Positions 50,620-61,854 of a stretch of 64,000 nucleotides of DNA are shown in pieces; the first letter of the stretch is position 1; every line of letters starts with the position of its first letter. The notes beneath the pieces were generated by a model. That model was not told the origin of the DNA and did not search any database. It saw nothing but the letters and a program-made list of their open reading frames with translations. This stretch comes from Wuchereria bancrofti (lineage: Eukaryota; Nematoda; Chromadorea; Rhabditida; Onchocercidae), in contig SSBO01000012.1 of the NCBI GenBank assembly GCA_005281725.1, positions 8,162,866 through 8,226,865 on the forward strand, read 5' to 3'. Made by a program: the position numbers and the translations under genes.

Positions 50620-53600
50620 TACATCTTGTTATTACCAACATATCATTAGTAAAATATTTTTAAACGTAGTACAGAAGGGGAAACTTCAAAAATAGCGAAG
50701 ATTACTTAATGGTACAGTCAATATTGCACATTCGTGTTTCAGTTGGTGGACGATGGGATATACAGAAATTGTCAGTTACGCTACGACTTGATATTGCATC
50801 AACGCAAATAAGCTCCTGTTTTTGCTGACCTTAAATTAAGAAAGAAAAAATCAAACCTCAGTTTTTTATTGAAAGATTTCTCATATGTACGGAGTAAAAA
50901 CTAGGATTATTCCTAAAATCAAGAAAATGAGAGATTAAGATTGATAGATAAAAATAAAACCAAATAGTAAGTTACTACTCGCAGAAAGGCATTACTAAGA
51001 TTTCTTCGTGACAATTCGAATATCACGATGAATCGGTTAAGGTTAAGGTTCTGTCAACCTGTATTAGCATTCTAATGTAATCTCAATAAAAGTAATCTAT
51101 GACCGCAATCGCAAGTCTAATAAAACTACAGGGAATAACCTTGGCACAATGAGGAGCATTCTGACCAATGTTCACTGATACGCCAGTAGTAATTTGTCAC
51201 TGATGTTTCATATCCAAATCGTACATTTTGTGCTGGTACCATAAATTCGTAGTGTATATCTGGAGGGTATAAATTTCCAACTGATAATACATGGAGATAA
51301 ATATCAGTCCTAGAAATATTTGTAATTGAAACAAAAGAATTTCTGCTTCTTGCTAAAAAAAAAGGAATCAATGCTTTACAAACTGACCGTATAGGTCCAG
51401 TGCCATTTATTCGTTCAATCACATGATCACTACCAGAATATTCTAGTACCGTGTCCTGTATGGAAATTTGCTGCCGGAAAACTGATACTTGGTAATGACC
51501 ATTAAGCAGAAATTCTCCATTAACATTTCGTAAAGCTACAACATTTTTAACTGTTAGAAATTATCATGATTAGAATTAATAAAAATGATGCATTTTGAAA
51601 TTTCATATGTAATTAGAAGTGTTGCTTGTCTTATTAAATTTAAAACTTTGCAAGTTTTAAACTCATATAGTACTTTTAATGAGTCAGCATATACAGCTTG
51701 GTAACAGTTAAGTAGAAGAATCATTAGTACACTGTTTCTTTATAGAAGAAAAATTTCATCTATAAGTAGGCACTTACACAGCTAAGCGACAAATTAATGA
51801 GTGAATTAAATGAAACTGTCAAGCAGTATTTGGCTGTAATAGTAGGTGTAGTATGTGAATAATCTATTATCATTAATGAAAAATCAGGTGATCAATTACC
51901 AAGATAGTTATCGTCTTCTTTCTGGTTGCCATATCCATGTTGTGTTATTTCGATATTTGCCGAACCTGCAGGTATTTTCAAAACTTCGTTATAGCCAAAT
52001 GATCCACGTTCATTATAGCTACCTGATACAACCCGACATGTGCTTCCGTCACCGCCACAGATTCCACATTTATCACGTCGCATTTCTGAGCCCAAACGAT
52101 GATCGCAACCAGCCTACAATTATTGTTTTCAGCGTTAGACAATAATCAGATAGTATCTTGTTCAACAAACTGAAAAACATTTTGAAATAATTTAGAAGCT
52201 TTTTTCGCATAATTTATTGGGAAAGCTTGGGAACCACCTTATGACAAGTGCCATCGATGCACATATCGTCCCCATGCCGATAGCACGGAGTACCATCCAG
52301 AACTTTATCCTTAAGCAAGTAAAATGCAGCGGAACCGCTTACACGACAATACAGTTTACATCTTTCATTGTCGCTTACTGAAATAAAATGCTTTGTAAAA
52401 CCAGAACTGAATAAATTAAATCAAGATTAAATAAGTTAACAGAAAGTAACAAACCTCCGGTATATTTTGGTAACCAACGTGATTTGGGAGGAACCCCATG
52501 AATTCCAACATCCTTATTGTCAAATTCTGAACACTGTACTTCTCGAAAACCAGGTGTATCCCATGGGCAATCTTGGATATTACATGGTCGATAACGTTCC
52601 CTTTGTCCTACGCAATATTTTCCACCATTGCTAGGCCTGTAAGCAAACTTTTTACCACTATAAATGATTTGCACAAAAGTTAATCAAAAAAGAAGTCGAG
52701 AGTTGCTGTTGATCATAGTTTGTCTGACTGTAAATGAGTAAAAAGAGATCAACAGTAGTTTTCGATCTACTAAATCCTAGTTTCTTCTAGTTGTTAAAAA
52801 GAATGACTTCTAAATTCATGTCAAAAAGAGTACCTTGGATTATCACAATCACGTAAGGCCTTCTGTATACCTCCTCCACAAGTTCTTGAGCAGTCACCCC
52901 AATTTTTCCATTCACCCCACGAACCATCTAGTTTAGCTCGTTGTTGAGGAGCCATACCTACACATTCACCACGGTGACACCACTGTAATAACAGCATCGT
53001 ATACTGCAGTAATAATAATATTAGAATTGTGAAACTTGTAATAAACTTGTAATAATATTACAAGTTTCACAATTCTCATCCAACAAACTGTATTACTTAA
53101 AAAGTCATTTGATTAATTTACTCAGTTGAATTATTCAATGCAATTAGCTTCTTATCATTTGAATTTGTTTGACAACTGTTCAAAAATTAAAACAAATCGT
53201 ATTAATTGAATAATTTAATTAAATACTATTAAATAAATATATTGATAATAAAATGTTAAATAAACGTATTGATAGCACTAACTTGATTATCACCACATGG
53301 TGTACCATCAGCCCAAGGCATATGTTGTGTTCGACAACCCATCTGGTATCCATAATATGTAGCGCACCATAACCTGCGACATGCTGGCTGCAACAAGAGA
53401 AAATTCAATTTTCCTGAACTTTGAACCAGTCGAAATGATAACGATGACATGATTAAATCAAAAAAATGGTCATTGGTATTCCTTTAAAGTTCTACCAGAT
53501 TTAATTTCAGTTGCATTACAACATTTAAGTACGACTTTCGTGAAATTCAAAGGTAAGTATATATGAAATGAATTACCTGAAATTTAAAATTCAATAAGCA

Positions 53601-56600
53601 ATTACCATGTAAGGACATAATTCAGCTGATGGTCCAAATACAAACTGGCATTGTTGATTAGCAGAAAACATTGCTCCAGGCGCCGGATCTTCAAACATTC
53701 GATCGTAATAGCGACGTTCGATCGGTTGATCCAAAATACACTGAGTCTGAGCTCGATTCGCGCTAGAAAAAAAAAGGTAAAACCGTTCATATCTTAACAC
53801 TGTAAAATGAATAATTATAAAACGAAATTATCATAAAATCCTTTAAATAACTTAATTTTAGGATGGATTGTTTAGGTTTTCGTAAATTAAAAAGCAAATT
53901 AAATGAAGATTAACTCAAGAAACTTTGCCAACATAGCAGCGCTACATGGACTCCATGACCAAGGATGTGTATTATATTCGAGTGTTGGTGCCATAATATG
54001 ATAATTGTGTTTATTTAGTGCCATGTAGCGACCGCACTTCCGTTCGTCATCATGCGGAATATTGAAACTGAAATTATACATTTATGCGACGATATATGTA
54101 ATTAATTGTATTTACTTTACTAATTAAATATATTAGGATCATTTACATCGATTTCACTTTTAACGATAATTTCTCGACTGGAAGTGAGGATAGCACCATT
54201 ACGTAGCAATTGCTGGCATTTATGTTCAGTAAATTTTAAAGTATTTTAATTTCTGGATTTGCAAAATGCATTATTGACGAGAATAATGTGTAGGACAGAG
54301 AAAAATATGAAGCGTACATGTGGCCTAGTTCGTGAGTGATCGTAAATGCAGCTGATAAGCCGTTATCCTCGATGATTGCACAGCTTCGTAATGAGTCACA
54401 CATGGTACCAAGCTCGGCAAGACCTAGTGTGTCACATTTTCCTGGTGCCCTGTCATTCAAATCAGATACATATAGCCATTTATGTATCAAATTAACATAT
54501 CACTAAAGACATCAAACTGTCTTTTTAATTAACGATATCCAACATAGCGGTAGGAAGAATAGCTACGCCTGCTTGGTCTATATTTGCAAAACTAAACTGT
54601 GGAAGTAGTGAGATTTTTTTAATTTGAACAATTCGCCAGGCGTAACAGATATCAATGAAATAGCCAACTACAATGCATTCATTATCAAATAGTACATAGT
54701 ACAGTAAATTTTAATTTTATCACACTCATAATTTTTAAAATGTTAACCTGCATATATCATGTCGTGTGAGCAAAATGGCCACATCATGATGATTTGGAGC
54801 ATCATCGTTCTTGTCATTGTATGTTTCCTGCCAGCGACAAAATTGCTGCAATGTATCCTGTGCATTGTCACTAATATGTGGTCCAGCCTGAAATACAATT
54901 ATTTCACAGTATACTTGATTTAGTATGATGATTTTGTCATTTACTAACAATAGTTTACAGTAATTTGATTAAAAACTCATTCACTAATGACCATGTAATC
55001 AGGAATATTTCGCCTTCCTATGTAATCAGGAATATTGATAATTTACATTTCGAAATTGTTTTACGAACTGATAAAGTGAATAGCAACATTTCGATTGAAC
55101 TCATTTCCGGATATACATGAAATAAACCGGTAGTGTAATAATATGGCAGCACCATACATAATTTTCTAATCTAAATTATTGTCAAAAGTATAATAATTGA
55201 AATGTATCTTTTTTATATAACTTTTACTTCATTATATAAACAGGATAAAACGAACCGTTTCATGTTTCAAAACGATTAAACGTGTCACAATAATGTTTAT
55301 TGCAGCGTGCAAACTTGGATGGCGATAAATAGAAGCTACCTGAAATATGAACTGGAGAATATATAGTCATTCACTTTCTATTTAAAAACGTTTAAATATT
55401 CTTCGAGATTGATACTTGCCAAAGAGATAGTTGCGACAAAAAAGACAGTTTAAAAATTGCTCTGTCCTACTGATCTCTAACTCTTCTTAACGATAAAACT
55501 GAGACAGAGAGGAGGAGAGGGAGAGAAAAAAAGAGAGAAGACACATATAATTTGACAAGGATTATTAAATCAGGATATTGAAAGCTTTACAATGGAATAG
55601 TGTTTAAAATTTTTTTGAACTTTACTCGAACTAATTAAAAAAATAATGGTTAAACAAACTTTATGTTTAATCATTGATTATATGCACAATTTTTAAGTAT
55701 TAGATGATGAACTGTTGGGACGATTTGTTCTACTGAGTGATAAGTGACAAACCGTAGAGAAAAGTGTGAGCACATAATTTTCGAGATTATTTTGATGATA
55801 GAGCAGCATTTTGTTGTCCGCAACAACAAGCACCTCAACATAATGGTCCCAAGAATTGGCCGAACGACGAGATCGAGCAAACGAGCTATCTGGAACAATA
55901 ACAATGCATTCATGCACTTCTCCTGTTTAACCTCATTTTTCTTGAAATCCTGTCGTCCATTTAAGATTGCCGGTTATACACAAACTGATAAGGCATTATC
56001 TGTTTTACTCTATTTCAAGAGGAATCCCCCACTGTAAAAGAGAATAATTTAAATGGCAGATTACGGGAAACGCATTATCTGGCTTACTCACTTACCCATC
56101 CAACAAATTTTGGTAAGACCTATCGCATCAAACCTAAATGTTTTTCGCTATGACAATTCAAAGTACATAAACATTTGATTTAAGATCCTTCTCTCTCTGA
56201 CTATTTGATAATTATCACCTAGATACTGACCATCCTAGATACCCAATTAGCACCTAGTTACCTAGATACTGAAACTAGGACATCAAGTACTTTTTTCGCA
56301 AGATATCAGTTCAAGTTTCTCGTGTTTTTATAGCACTCTTGAAAGACTTCCTACATTTGAATTTTTATCATTTACAACTTCTCCAATTTTTTCAAATAAC
56401 AACTGCTCTATAGTTTAATACCTAACCAGTGGTTTTGAGTACAACAAATAACTCCATTTATTGCTGTGAAATGCTTTAACCTATACTAAAATATGAGTTG
56501 AAATATGTTATATCGCTTGTTTTTTGAAATTCAGAGATATGATTATTCTTGAACTAATCTACTGGTTTCTGATAGTTTTATCCATAAGGAAATCAGCAAA

Positions 56601-59600
56601 GTTAGGTAACGAAGTTTTTTCACACTTTTCTGGACAGTAGTATAATGAGCTGCGAAATATCTGATTTACACGAAATAGTTCTCAAAGTTATTTTTGATTG
56701 TTTGATAATAAGGCATTTTGTGACAACTTTTGCATAGCGATTAGGGGATTGTAATAGAAATTCTGAACTCTTTCAAACCAAACAGAAACTTGTTCCTTGT
56801 CAAAATTTCTTAATTTTTTTTTTTTTTGTATCTATCAATAAAGCTTCGAGGAAAAAAATTCCTACCTTATTCTGGTTAGAAATTTTTAAGTTATTCACAA
56901 TTATATATGCTTAATATGTAGATTTTATGGAAATTAGTCATTTAATTTGATAGAAATTCTGAACTCTTTCAAACCAAACAGAAACAAGTTAATCATTAAA
57001 TGATTAACAATTTAATCATTTAATTAACTAAATATAGTTTTAAACCCTCGACAATTATACCTATACATATTGATCACATTTGAAATGTTTGATAAAAAAT
57101 TTTTTACATTTCTACATTACATATAATATCCCTATATGACAGCCATTACAAGATATTCTTTTTTCTTCTGAATATTTAGATTAACAAGTGATTCGATGGA
57201 ATAGCCTGAAGCACCACCAGGTACCAACATTTCACTAATAAGTGTAACATAACATTGACTATTAATGCTCTTTGTAAGATACGCCTTGTATTATGAAATG
57301 TTGATATTTGATGTGACAAATTGTATAAATGCCGGAATACCATTTCGAATCGATTTTTAGTTTTTTTTTTTCTTTTTTTATTTCCGATTTTGATGATACA
57401 GGGGAAAAATCTTTCTTTTACCGTTTGGAGATGGTCTAATGGAATTTTTAACTTGCTACTACTGCAGAGACAGAATGTTTTTTTTTGTAATGCAGGTTAT
57501 ATAGCGCTAGAAATACTAAAGCTGTTATCCAAGTAATCTTGATGATACCTTTAAGACATATTATATTCTGGTTTAACAGCATTCTACGGACCAGCTATAT
57601 GCTTGCCTATTTCTAGAATATCTTTGCAATTAGCGCCTTTTCCAAAATAGTCAGTGTGTGGAGTGGTTTGGATGCTTCAGATGCATAAAAGTTTGGATTG
57701 AATAAGCTTATCATATTCTATTGAATAAAAGAAAAGGAAATTATACCGGTGATATTGATATTTGGATCGAATATGGTCGTATATTGGGCAGTGTTATTAT
57801 CGTAATTGGCATTGTCGTTGCTAATGCGATATGCAGTGTAGTTATTAGTTTGAACATCATTGGTTGAGTTATTGTTATTACTTCTATGATTACTTGTTGA
57901 ATGTGAATTAGTAGAAGTAGTGGCAGAAGCAGTATTAAGCGAAGGAGTAGTAGTAATAATGGCTGAAGAAGAACTGTGAAAACCATAGTTGTGGAATGAA
58001 TGAGATCGAGATTTGTACACGATATGGGCTCTGGACGATAACGGTTTGCTTGGCATCTGATCGTCCTTTACCGGTTCTATGAGATACGTTCCGTCCAGCA
58101 GTGCCAGAGTACCGAACTGCAAATAATTTCAATTTCTGTATTCCTGCAAATGAAGAGTAACAGTTTACATCAAGGACAAACTGATCAAATCGTTATTTTG
58201 GAATGTCACAAATTAAAAAATACATTGCAGTTGCATATGATTGAAAATTTTCAATGAAATCCATTACTATGATTCTAGTAGATAGTATTCTCGGTTTAAT
58301 TAATCACTTATTATCAAATAAGTAGGATAGTCAGCTGACCATAACAGTTATGACACGATGTTAAATGAGGCAGAGGATTAATAACATAATTACCAGTCCA
58401 CCGCTGATGTCACACAAATTGACAATCGACGACTCAGTAGCACCTTTAACATGAGCGCTGTAGAGGCAATCCGGTACGAATCTGGACATTCGTGCATGCG
58501 TCGCATCCAGCGAATCCATAAATTGTACAATTGGTCGAATCCGATTGTTCTCCAACATCGGCAGTGATCTGAATTTTTGTCAACAGTAAATTGAACTAAT
58601 AAAACTTTAAAAAAAGATTTTACGTTGCGCAATGTCTCGTGTTTCATTTCGTCATATCTGTTACAAATGCGATAATTGAAAAGCATCAGGTAAAAAGCAA
58701 ACTTGTTATTGGGTTGGGGTAGCTGCTTCCAGCGCGTGAGATGTATGTGCAGTTCACTTTTGGGCATTCGATCACCGGTATCCTGACGTAATCGGAAGTA
58801 ACACGTGAAGCCACAGTCTCGTGCCAATCCACGTACCCCATGCCATTTGGCATCGCTCCATGTGGAACGTCGTCGCCTTGTCTGGTGTCGATTGATATGC
58901 CATACTTCTCCATCTTGCAACTTTGTATCTGTGATAATATCTCTTTTTTCTGATTATTTTAATATTTTTTCTTTTCAGTTTAAAAAAAAGCAACATCAAA
59001 AATTCAGATTTGCAAACTATCACAAATTTATGAAATTGCTTGAAATGTCTTATCGTAGCTCTCAATCTCATTCAGCAACTGTTACAGTTTGCATACGAAG
59101 GCATCAGTAGTAAGTTATCACTAATTATATTTCAATGATAAGTCAGAATCATAATGTTTTTTCTTTTTTTTTTAAAGAAATTAAATCAACCATTTTTTGC
59201 TGATTTTAAGATGGTAAACCTGAAAAATCTAGCCAGGAAAACTGACCATACAACATGAAATATTACGATAATTATTGAAATGAATACTAAAGTGGTCAAT
59301 TTCTTTAATCTACTTTTCTAGCTCTAAAATTTCTGGATTTTGGCATCATCAGTTATCTGTATGCCTCATAAATTGTAAATATTTTAGACTTATACATTTA
59401 AAACTTTAAACATGTATCCAGTCAAATTTCTCACTGTACTTTCCTGTAATGTTTTCCTTAATATCATGTTCGAAGTGGAATCTGTGACAGATTTTTGACA
59501 GAGTTGGTAGAAATGTCACAAGAAATATTTAAGTTAAACTAGATCACCGAATCAGATAATCATTTGCTACATGTTTTATGAGGAAAAAAAGGAAGAAAAT

Positions 59601-61685
59601 ATCTGTGGAGAAATTAGCGACAGCGTAAAGCAAAAAAAAAAGCAATCAAAAAAAAAAAGTACGAGAAGAGTAAGGCAAAGCATATTCCTCATATTTCAGA
59701 TGTCAGCAAACAATGTAGAGCTAAGGTAGACGAAAGCAAATCGGAAAGTAAACAAAATTTTGTTCGAGAAGTAGCGCCTTCTTGTCTGCAAAAAAATCTT
59801 CATTCTTTTCATCTCTTCCTTCTCTTTTTCTTTTGAATTTGGATAATTTCTGTACCAAACGTACTGTTGATATTTTCGATAATTAATTTGGATGAACTTA
59901 TCGTCATGCCATTAAAATTTAGAAAATAGAAAACATACTTTTTTTTGATGACATAATGAAAGAAACGAACTCGAACATATTAGCGTGATTGTTTTTAATT
60001 TTACAAATTTAGGTTACAATTTTATCAGAATTTAAAATATATAAAATTTTACAAGATTGTTATACATAAAAAAAAGTATCACAATTTACTCTCAGTTTGA
60101 TCGCAATCATTTACAATGATGGACGTAAATGGTAATGGAAAAAAAAAGAAAAAAAAATAATTTATAAAACAAGCCAGAATAAATATGTCTACAATTTTTT
60201 CAACTGTTAGAAAAGGGTATGATGAAAAAAAAATTACTCGGAAAAAATCTTTCAAAAAAAAGTGGAGAAAAAGAAGTAAATGGAATTGAAGATTGATTAA
60301 CAAACATAAGAAGTGTCGATCGAAAAGAAGAAAAAGAGTTACCGCCGATGGTAATATTATAAAAATCCATATAAGAAGTAGTCGTATAGGATGAAAGTAG
60401 GGACATTTAACAGCTGCAACTATACTTTACACACATTCTCGTACCGATCAGTAATAAAAGAAAAAGAAGAAAAAAAAAACGAATGAAATTGGTTTCATTA
60501 TGTTAAAATCGACAGCGTTAACTCATAAAATCAATGTAACAATTCTTTACATTTTCCAGCTAAACAGGGTCAGGAAAAACGAAAAATATCTGAATATTTA
60601 GTAGATTATCTTTCCCTTTCTTTCTTTTTCTCTCTCTCCTTCCCTCTCCCAGCTAAACTATTTGATAAGAAGATGATTACAAATTTTTTTTTATACTTCT
60701 TTTGATTTTTAAATCTAAAAACAAAAGAGGACGATAAAGAGATGCCAAATTAAACGTTGCTAAATTAAGCTTGGCTAAAATTCTAAAGTTTTAATGAAAA
60801 TTGCAGTTTATTATTTTTTTTTCTTCACCACATGAAGCTATTCTATTAACTATTATATTTTTCACCACAAAAATATCAAAAATTTGGCCTTCTAATTAAA
60901 GAATGTTTATAATAACTAAATTGCAATTAATCAATAAGCAAATATTGCAAAAATGGAATACATTTTTTAAAATAGTGTCAATAGCTTAAGAAAACGGGCA
61001 AATTAAATTGAACTGATAAACAGTTCGTTTTTTGTGTCTTACTCAAAAGGCCAATTTTCAGCTATAGATATCTAATTGTATCAAATTTATTTCACTGAAT
61101 ATAGTGTAACAACTACAGAAGCAATAGAACAAATGACACTTATTTGGAAAGTGATCTAAAGTTATCATCCATGTGCGACAAAGTGCTCACCGTTACATTG
61201 CTACACTCAAGTCCAATGATCAGCAATTTATATATATTTCACAAGTGCATCAAACTATAATTTATGAAATTGTGATTTTTTTTTTTTGCGAATAAGTTCT
61301 AATTTAAGAATGGAAAGGAGGAAGAACCAGAAATTTATGCCAGCAGATGTTGTGTCATACTGTATAGAAATTAATACAGTATGAAATTAAAGGTGATGAA
61401 TTTAAGGAAATTACCTGTAACAGCGGCGGCTATTAGACGACTGCGTGACTGAGGTATCCTTGTGGAGGATAATCCTCGGAGATACAATGAACTGAATAAA
61501 ACCGCTAGCGCAAAAACAATAGCAACAAAATATTCAGGTTTCTGAGAATCTATACTGCTATCGTTGTCGTTGTCGAGACTGTTGTTGTTGTTGCTGTTGT
61601 TGTTATTATTATTGCTGTTGTTATTGTTGTTGATATCAGGATGAAGTATCAACGGCTCACTAGCCGAGGTTTCAACTTCAAGCAT
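38056..61685 (-). CDS. gon-1: GON-1 / ADAMTS9-ADAMTS20 type metalloprotease, 38 exons, 2177 residues
   Basis: Secreted matrix zinc protease; C. elegans GON-1 remodels basement membrane during gonad morphogenesis, and its GON domain acts in ER-to-Golgi transport. Thirty-eight exons (E1 61685..61415 to E38 38175..38056) join without a single phase break. Order: Asn-rich N-terminus with a membrane/signal-anchor segment, prodomain to RSRR at 353-356, protease with HELGHIFNIPHD at 507-518 and Met-turn HIMAP, disintegrin-like and first TSP1 repeat ([19 protein letters not shown]), Cys-rich and spacer ([18 protein letters not shown]), 17 more TSP1 repeats, then the GON domain from about 1965. The predicted length is close to that of C. 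elegans GON-1. Two donors are weak (AA|gtttgc at 58702, AA|gtttct at 53923). An in-frame TAG just upstream fixes the start at 61685. Confidence 0.96.
41415..41458. repeat. A-rich low-complexity tract in a GON-1 intron
   Basis: Runs of 17-18 and 10 adenines are separated by taaatttataaat, next to the 3' (E31) exon border on the minus strand. There is no coding or element signature. Confidence 0.7.
43639..46860 (-). other. gon-1: Largest intron of the GON-1 TSP1 array (about 3.2 kb)
   Basis: This intron separates E28 from E29, whereas most introns in the array are 100-1200 bp. It has a normal gtacgt donor and tttcag acceptor. Open frames inside (for example 45305-45514 plus) show no family features. 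It carries a small tandem repeat at 44268-44318. No nested gene was recognised. Confidence 0.7.
44268..44318. repeat. Three imperfect copies of a 14-15 bp repeat
   Basis: aataggtaacactg, aatagataacactgaa and aatagataacactgaag lie in a row within the large GON-1 intron, with a short spacer before the third copy. Confidence 0.8.
50583..50619. repeat. (AT)n microsatellite in a GON-1 intron
   Basis: About 18 uninterrupted AT dinucleotides lie just upstream of E19 on the minus strand. This locus would be expected to vary in length between isolates. Confidence 0.95.
51140..53387 (-). other. gon-1: GON-1 exons 11-17: disintegrin end, first TSP1 repeat, Cys-rich and spacer domains
   Basis: E11 53387..53283, E12 52982..52834, E13 52636..52455, E14 52377..52238, E15 52113..51900, E16 51535..51388, E17 51309..51140. 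Marks in order: [20 protein letters not shown] and [10 protein letters not shown], then [19 protein letters not shown] as the central TSP1 repeat, [108 protein letters not shown] and [19 protein letters not shown]. This is the uninterrupted ADAMTS9/20 order. E17 ends inside the second TSP1 repeat. Confidence 0.95.
53023..53076. repeat. 21 bp perfect inverted repeat in a GON-1 intron
   Basis: agaattgtgaaacttgtaat plus one base at 53023-53043 pairs exactly with 53056-53076, with a 12 bp loop that itself contains part of the arm (aacttgtaa). It lies in the intron between E12 and E11, about 40 bp from E12. It may be a template-switch product or a hairpin RNA. Confidence 0.9.
53606..55889 (-). other. 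gon-1: GON-1 exons 5-10: furin site, metalloprotease and start of the disintegrin-like part
   Basis: E5 55889..55753, E6 55339..55256, E7 54887..54748, E8 54449..54318, E9 54067..53924, E10 53762..53606. E5 opens with [20 protein letters not shown], a furin cleavage site followed by the first strand of the catalytic domain. E6 ([20 protein letters not shown]) and E7 ([13 protein letters not shown]) are standard reprolysin strands. The zinc site is split between E8 (HELGH) and E9 (IFNIPHDD). All three zinc histidines and the catalytic Glu are present, so the enzyme should be active. The E9 donor is uncertain: the frame continues KFLE, but the only GT fitting the E10 phase lies before it. Confidence 0.93.
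54992..55036. repeat. Direct repeat, two copies of a 17 bp unit
   Basis: atgtaatcaggaatatt occurs at about 54993-55009 and again at 55020-55036 in the intron between GON-1 E6 and E7. Confidence 0.85.
56754..56985. repeat. 36 bp exact direct repeat about 160 bp apart
   Basis: The unit beginning atagaaattctgaactcttt and ending ccaaacagaaac occurs at 56754-56789 and 56950-56985, in the intron between GON-1 E5 and E4. The second copy runs into an AT-rich palindrome, gttaatcattaaatgattaac (56988-57008). Confidence 0.9.
57747..61685 (-). other. gon-1: GON-1 exons 1-4: N-terminal anchor and prodomain
   Basis: E1 61685..61415, E2 58928..58703, E3 58568..58394, E4 58116..57747. E1 encodes about 35 residues dominated by Asn, Asp and Ser before a hydrophobic stretch ([18 protein letters not shown]), so it reads as an internal signal-anchor. 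E3 and E4 carry the prodomain marks [24 protein letters not shown] and [16 protein letters not shown], including the cysteine that usually quenches the zinc in ADAMTS prodomains. E2 is basic ([10 protein letters not shown]) and poorly conserved; it was placed by phase. E4 ends with about 80 Ser/Thr/Asn-rich residues before the protease. Confidence 0.85.
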
Positions 61686-61854
61686 AACGCCCCTAGCCGG
61701 GGCCTAAGGCAAACTCGTCCTCGTCCCTTCAGGGCCTTGGCTTTTTTGAGAACAGCTTCAAGCAAATAATCCTAGAACCGCTACACCGTTCGATTCCGCA
61801 TTTCTAACGGACACTATACCACTACCGTCGATCACCGGATACGCCTTTACGTTC
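61686..61854 (-). promoter_or_regulatory. gon-1: GON-1 5' untranslated exon, GC-rich
   Basis: A strong acceptor (aacattttttcag on the minus strand) ends at 61855, and the 169 bp from there to the ATG are much richer in GC than the surroundings. An in-frame TAG lies 15 bp upstream of the ATG, so no coding extends upstream in this exon. A small GC hairpin (gcccctagccggggc) abuts the start codon. The acceptor could serve a cis 5'UTR exon or a spliced leader. Confidence 0.55.

Larger units (their letters stand above)
40194..51309 (-). other. gon-1: GON-1 array of 17 consecutive thrombospondin type 1 repeats
   Basis: The repeats span the end of E17 to E33: E18 50829..50706, E19 50566..50359, E20 50226..50056, E21 49910..49667, E22 49470..49211, E23 49024..48906, E24 48807..48675, E25 48474..48184, E26 47756..47562, E27 47419..47264, E28 47058..46861, E29 43638..43471, E30 42430..42257, E31 41642..41472, E32 41090..40893 and E33 40332..40194. 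Most have WxxxxWxx CSxxCGxG. In ten of them a phase 0 intron falls exactly before the CSxxCG cysteine, so exon units are offset from domain units. One repeat (E31, [13 protein letters not shown]) lacks the CSxxCG core. These repeats usually bind matrix and can carry O-fucose and C-mannose. Confidence 0.95.

Noticed and set aside
58686..58913. Alternative minus-strand frame in GON-1 exon 2
   Set aside because: Only the other frame ([16 protein letters not shown]...) keeps phase with both exon 1 and exon 3.
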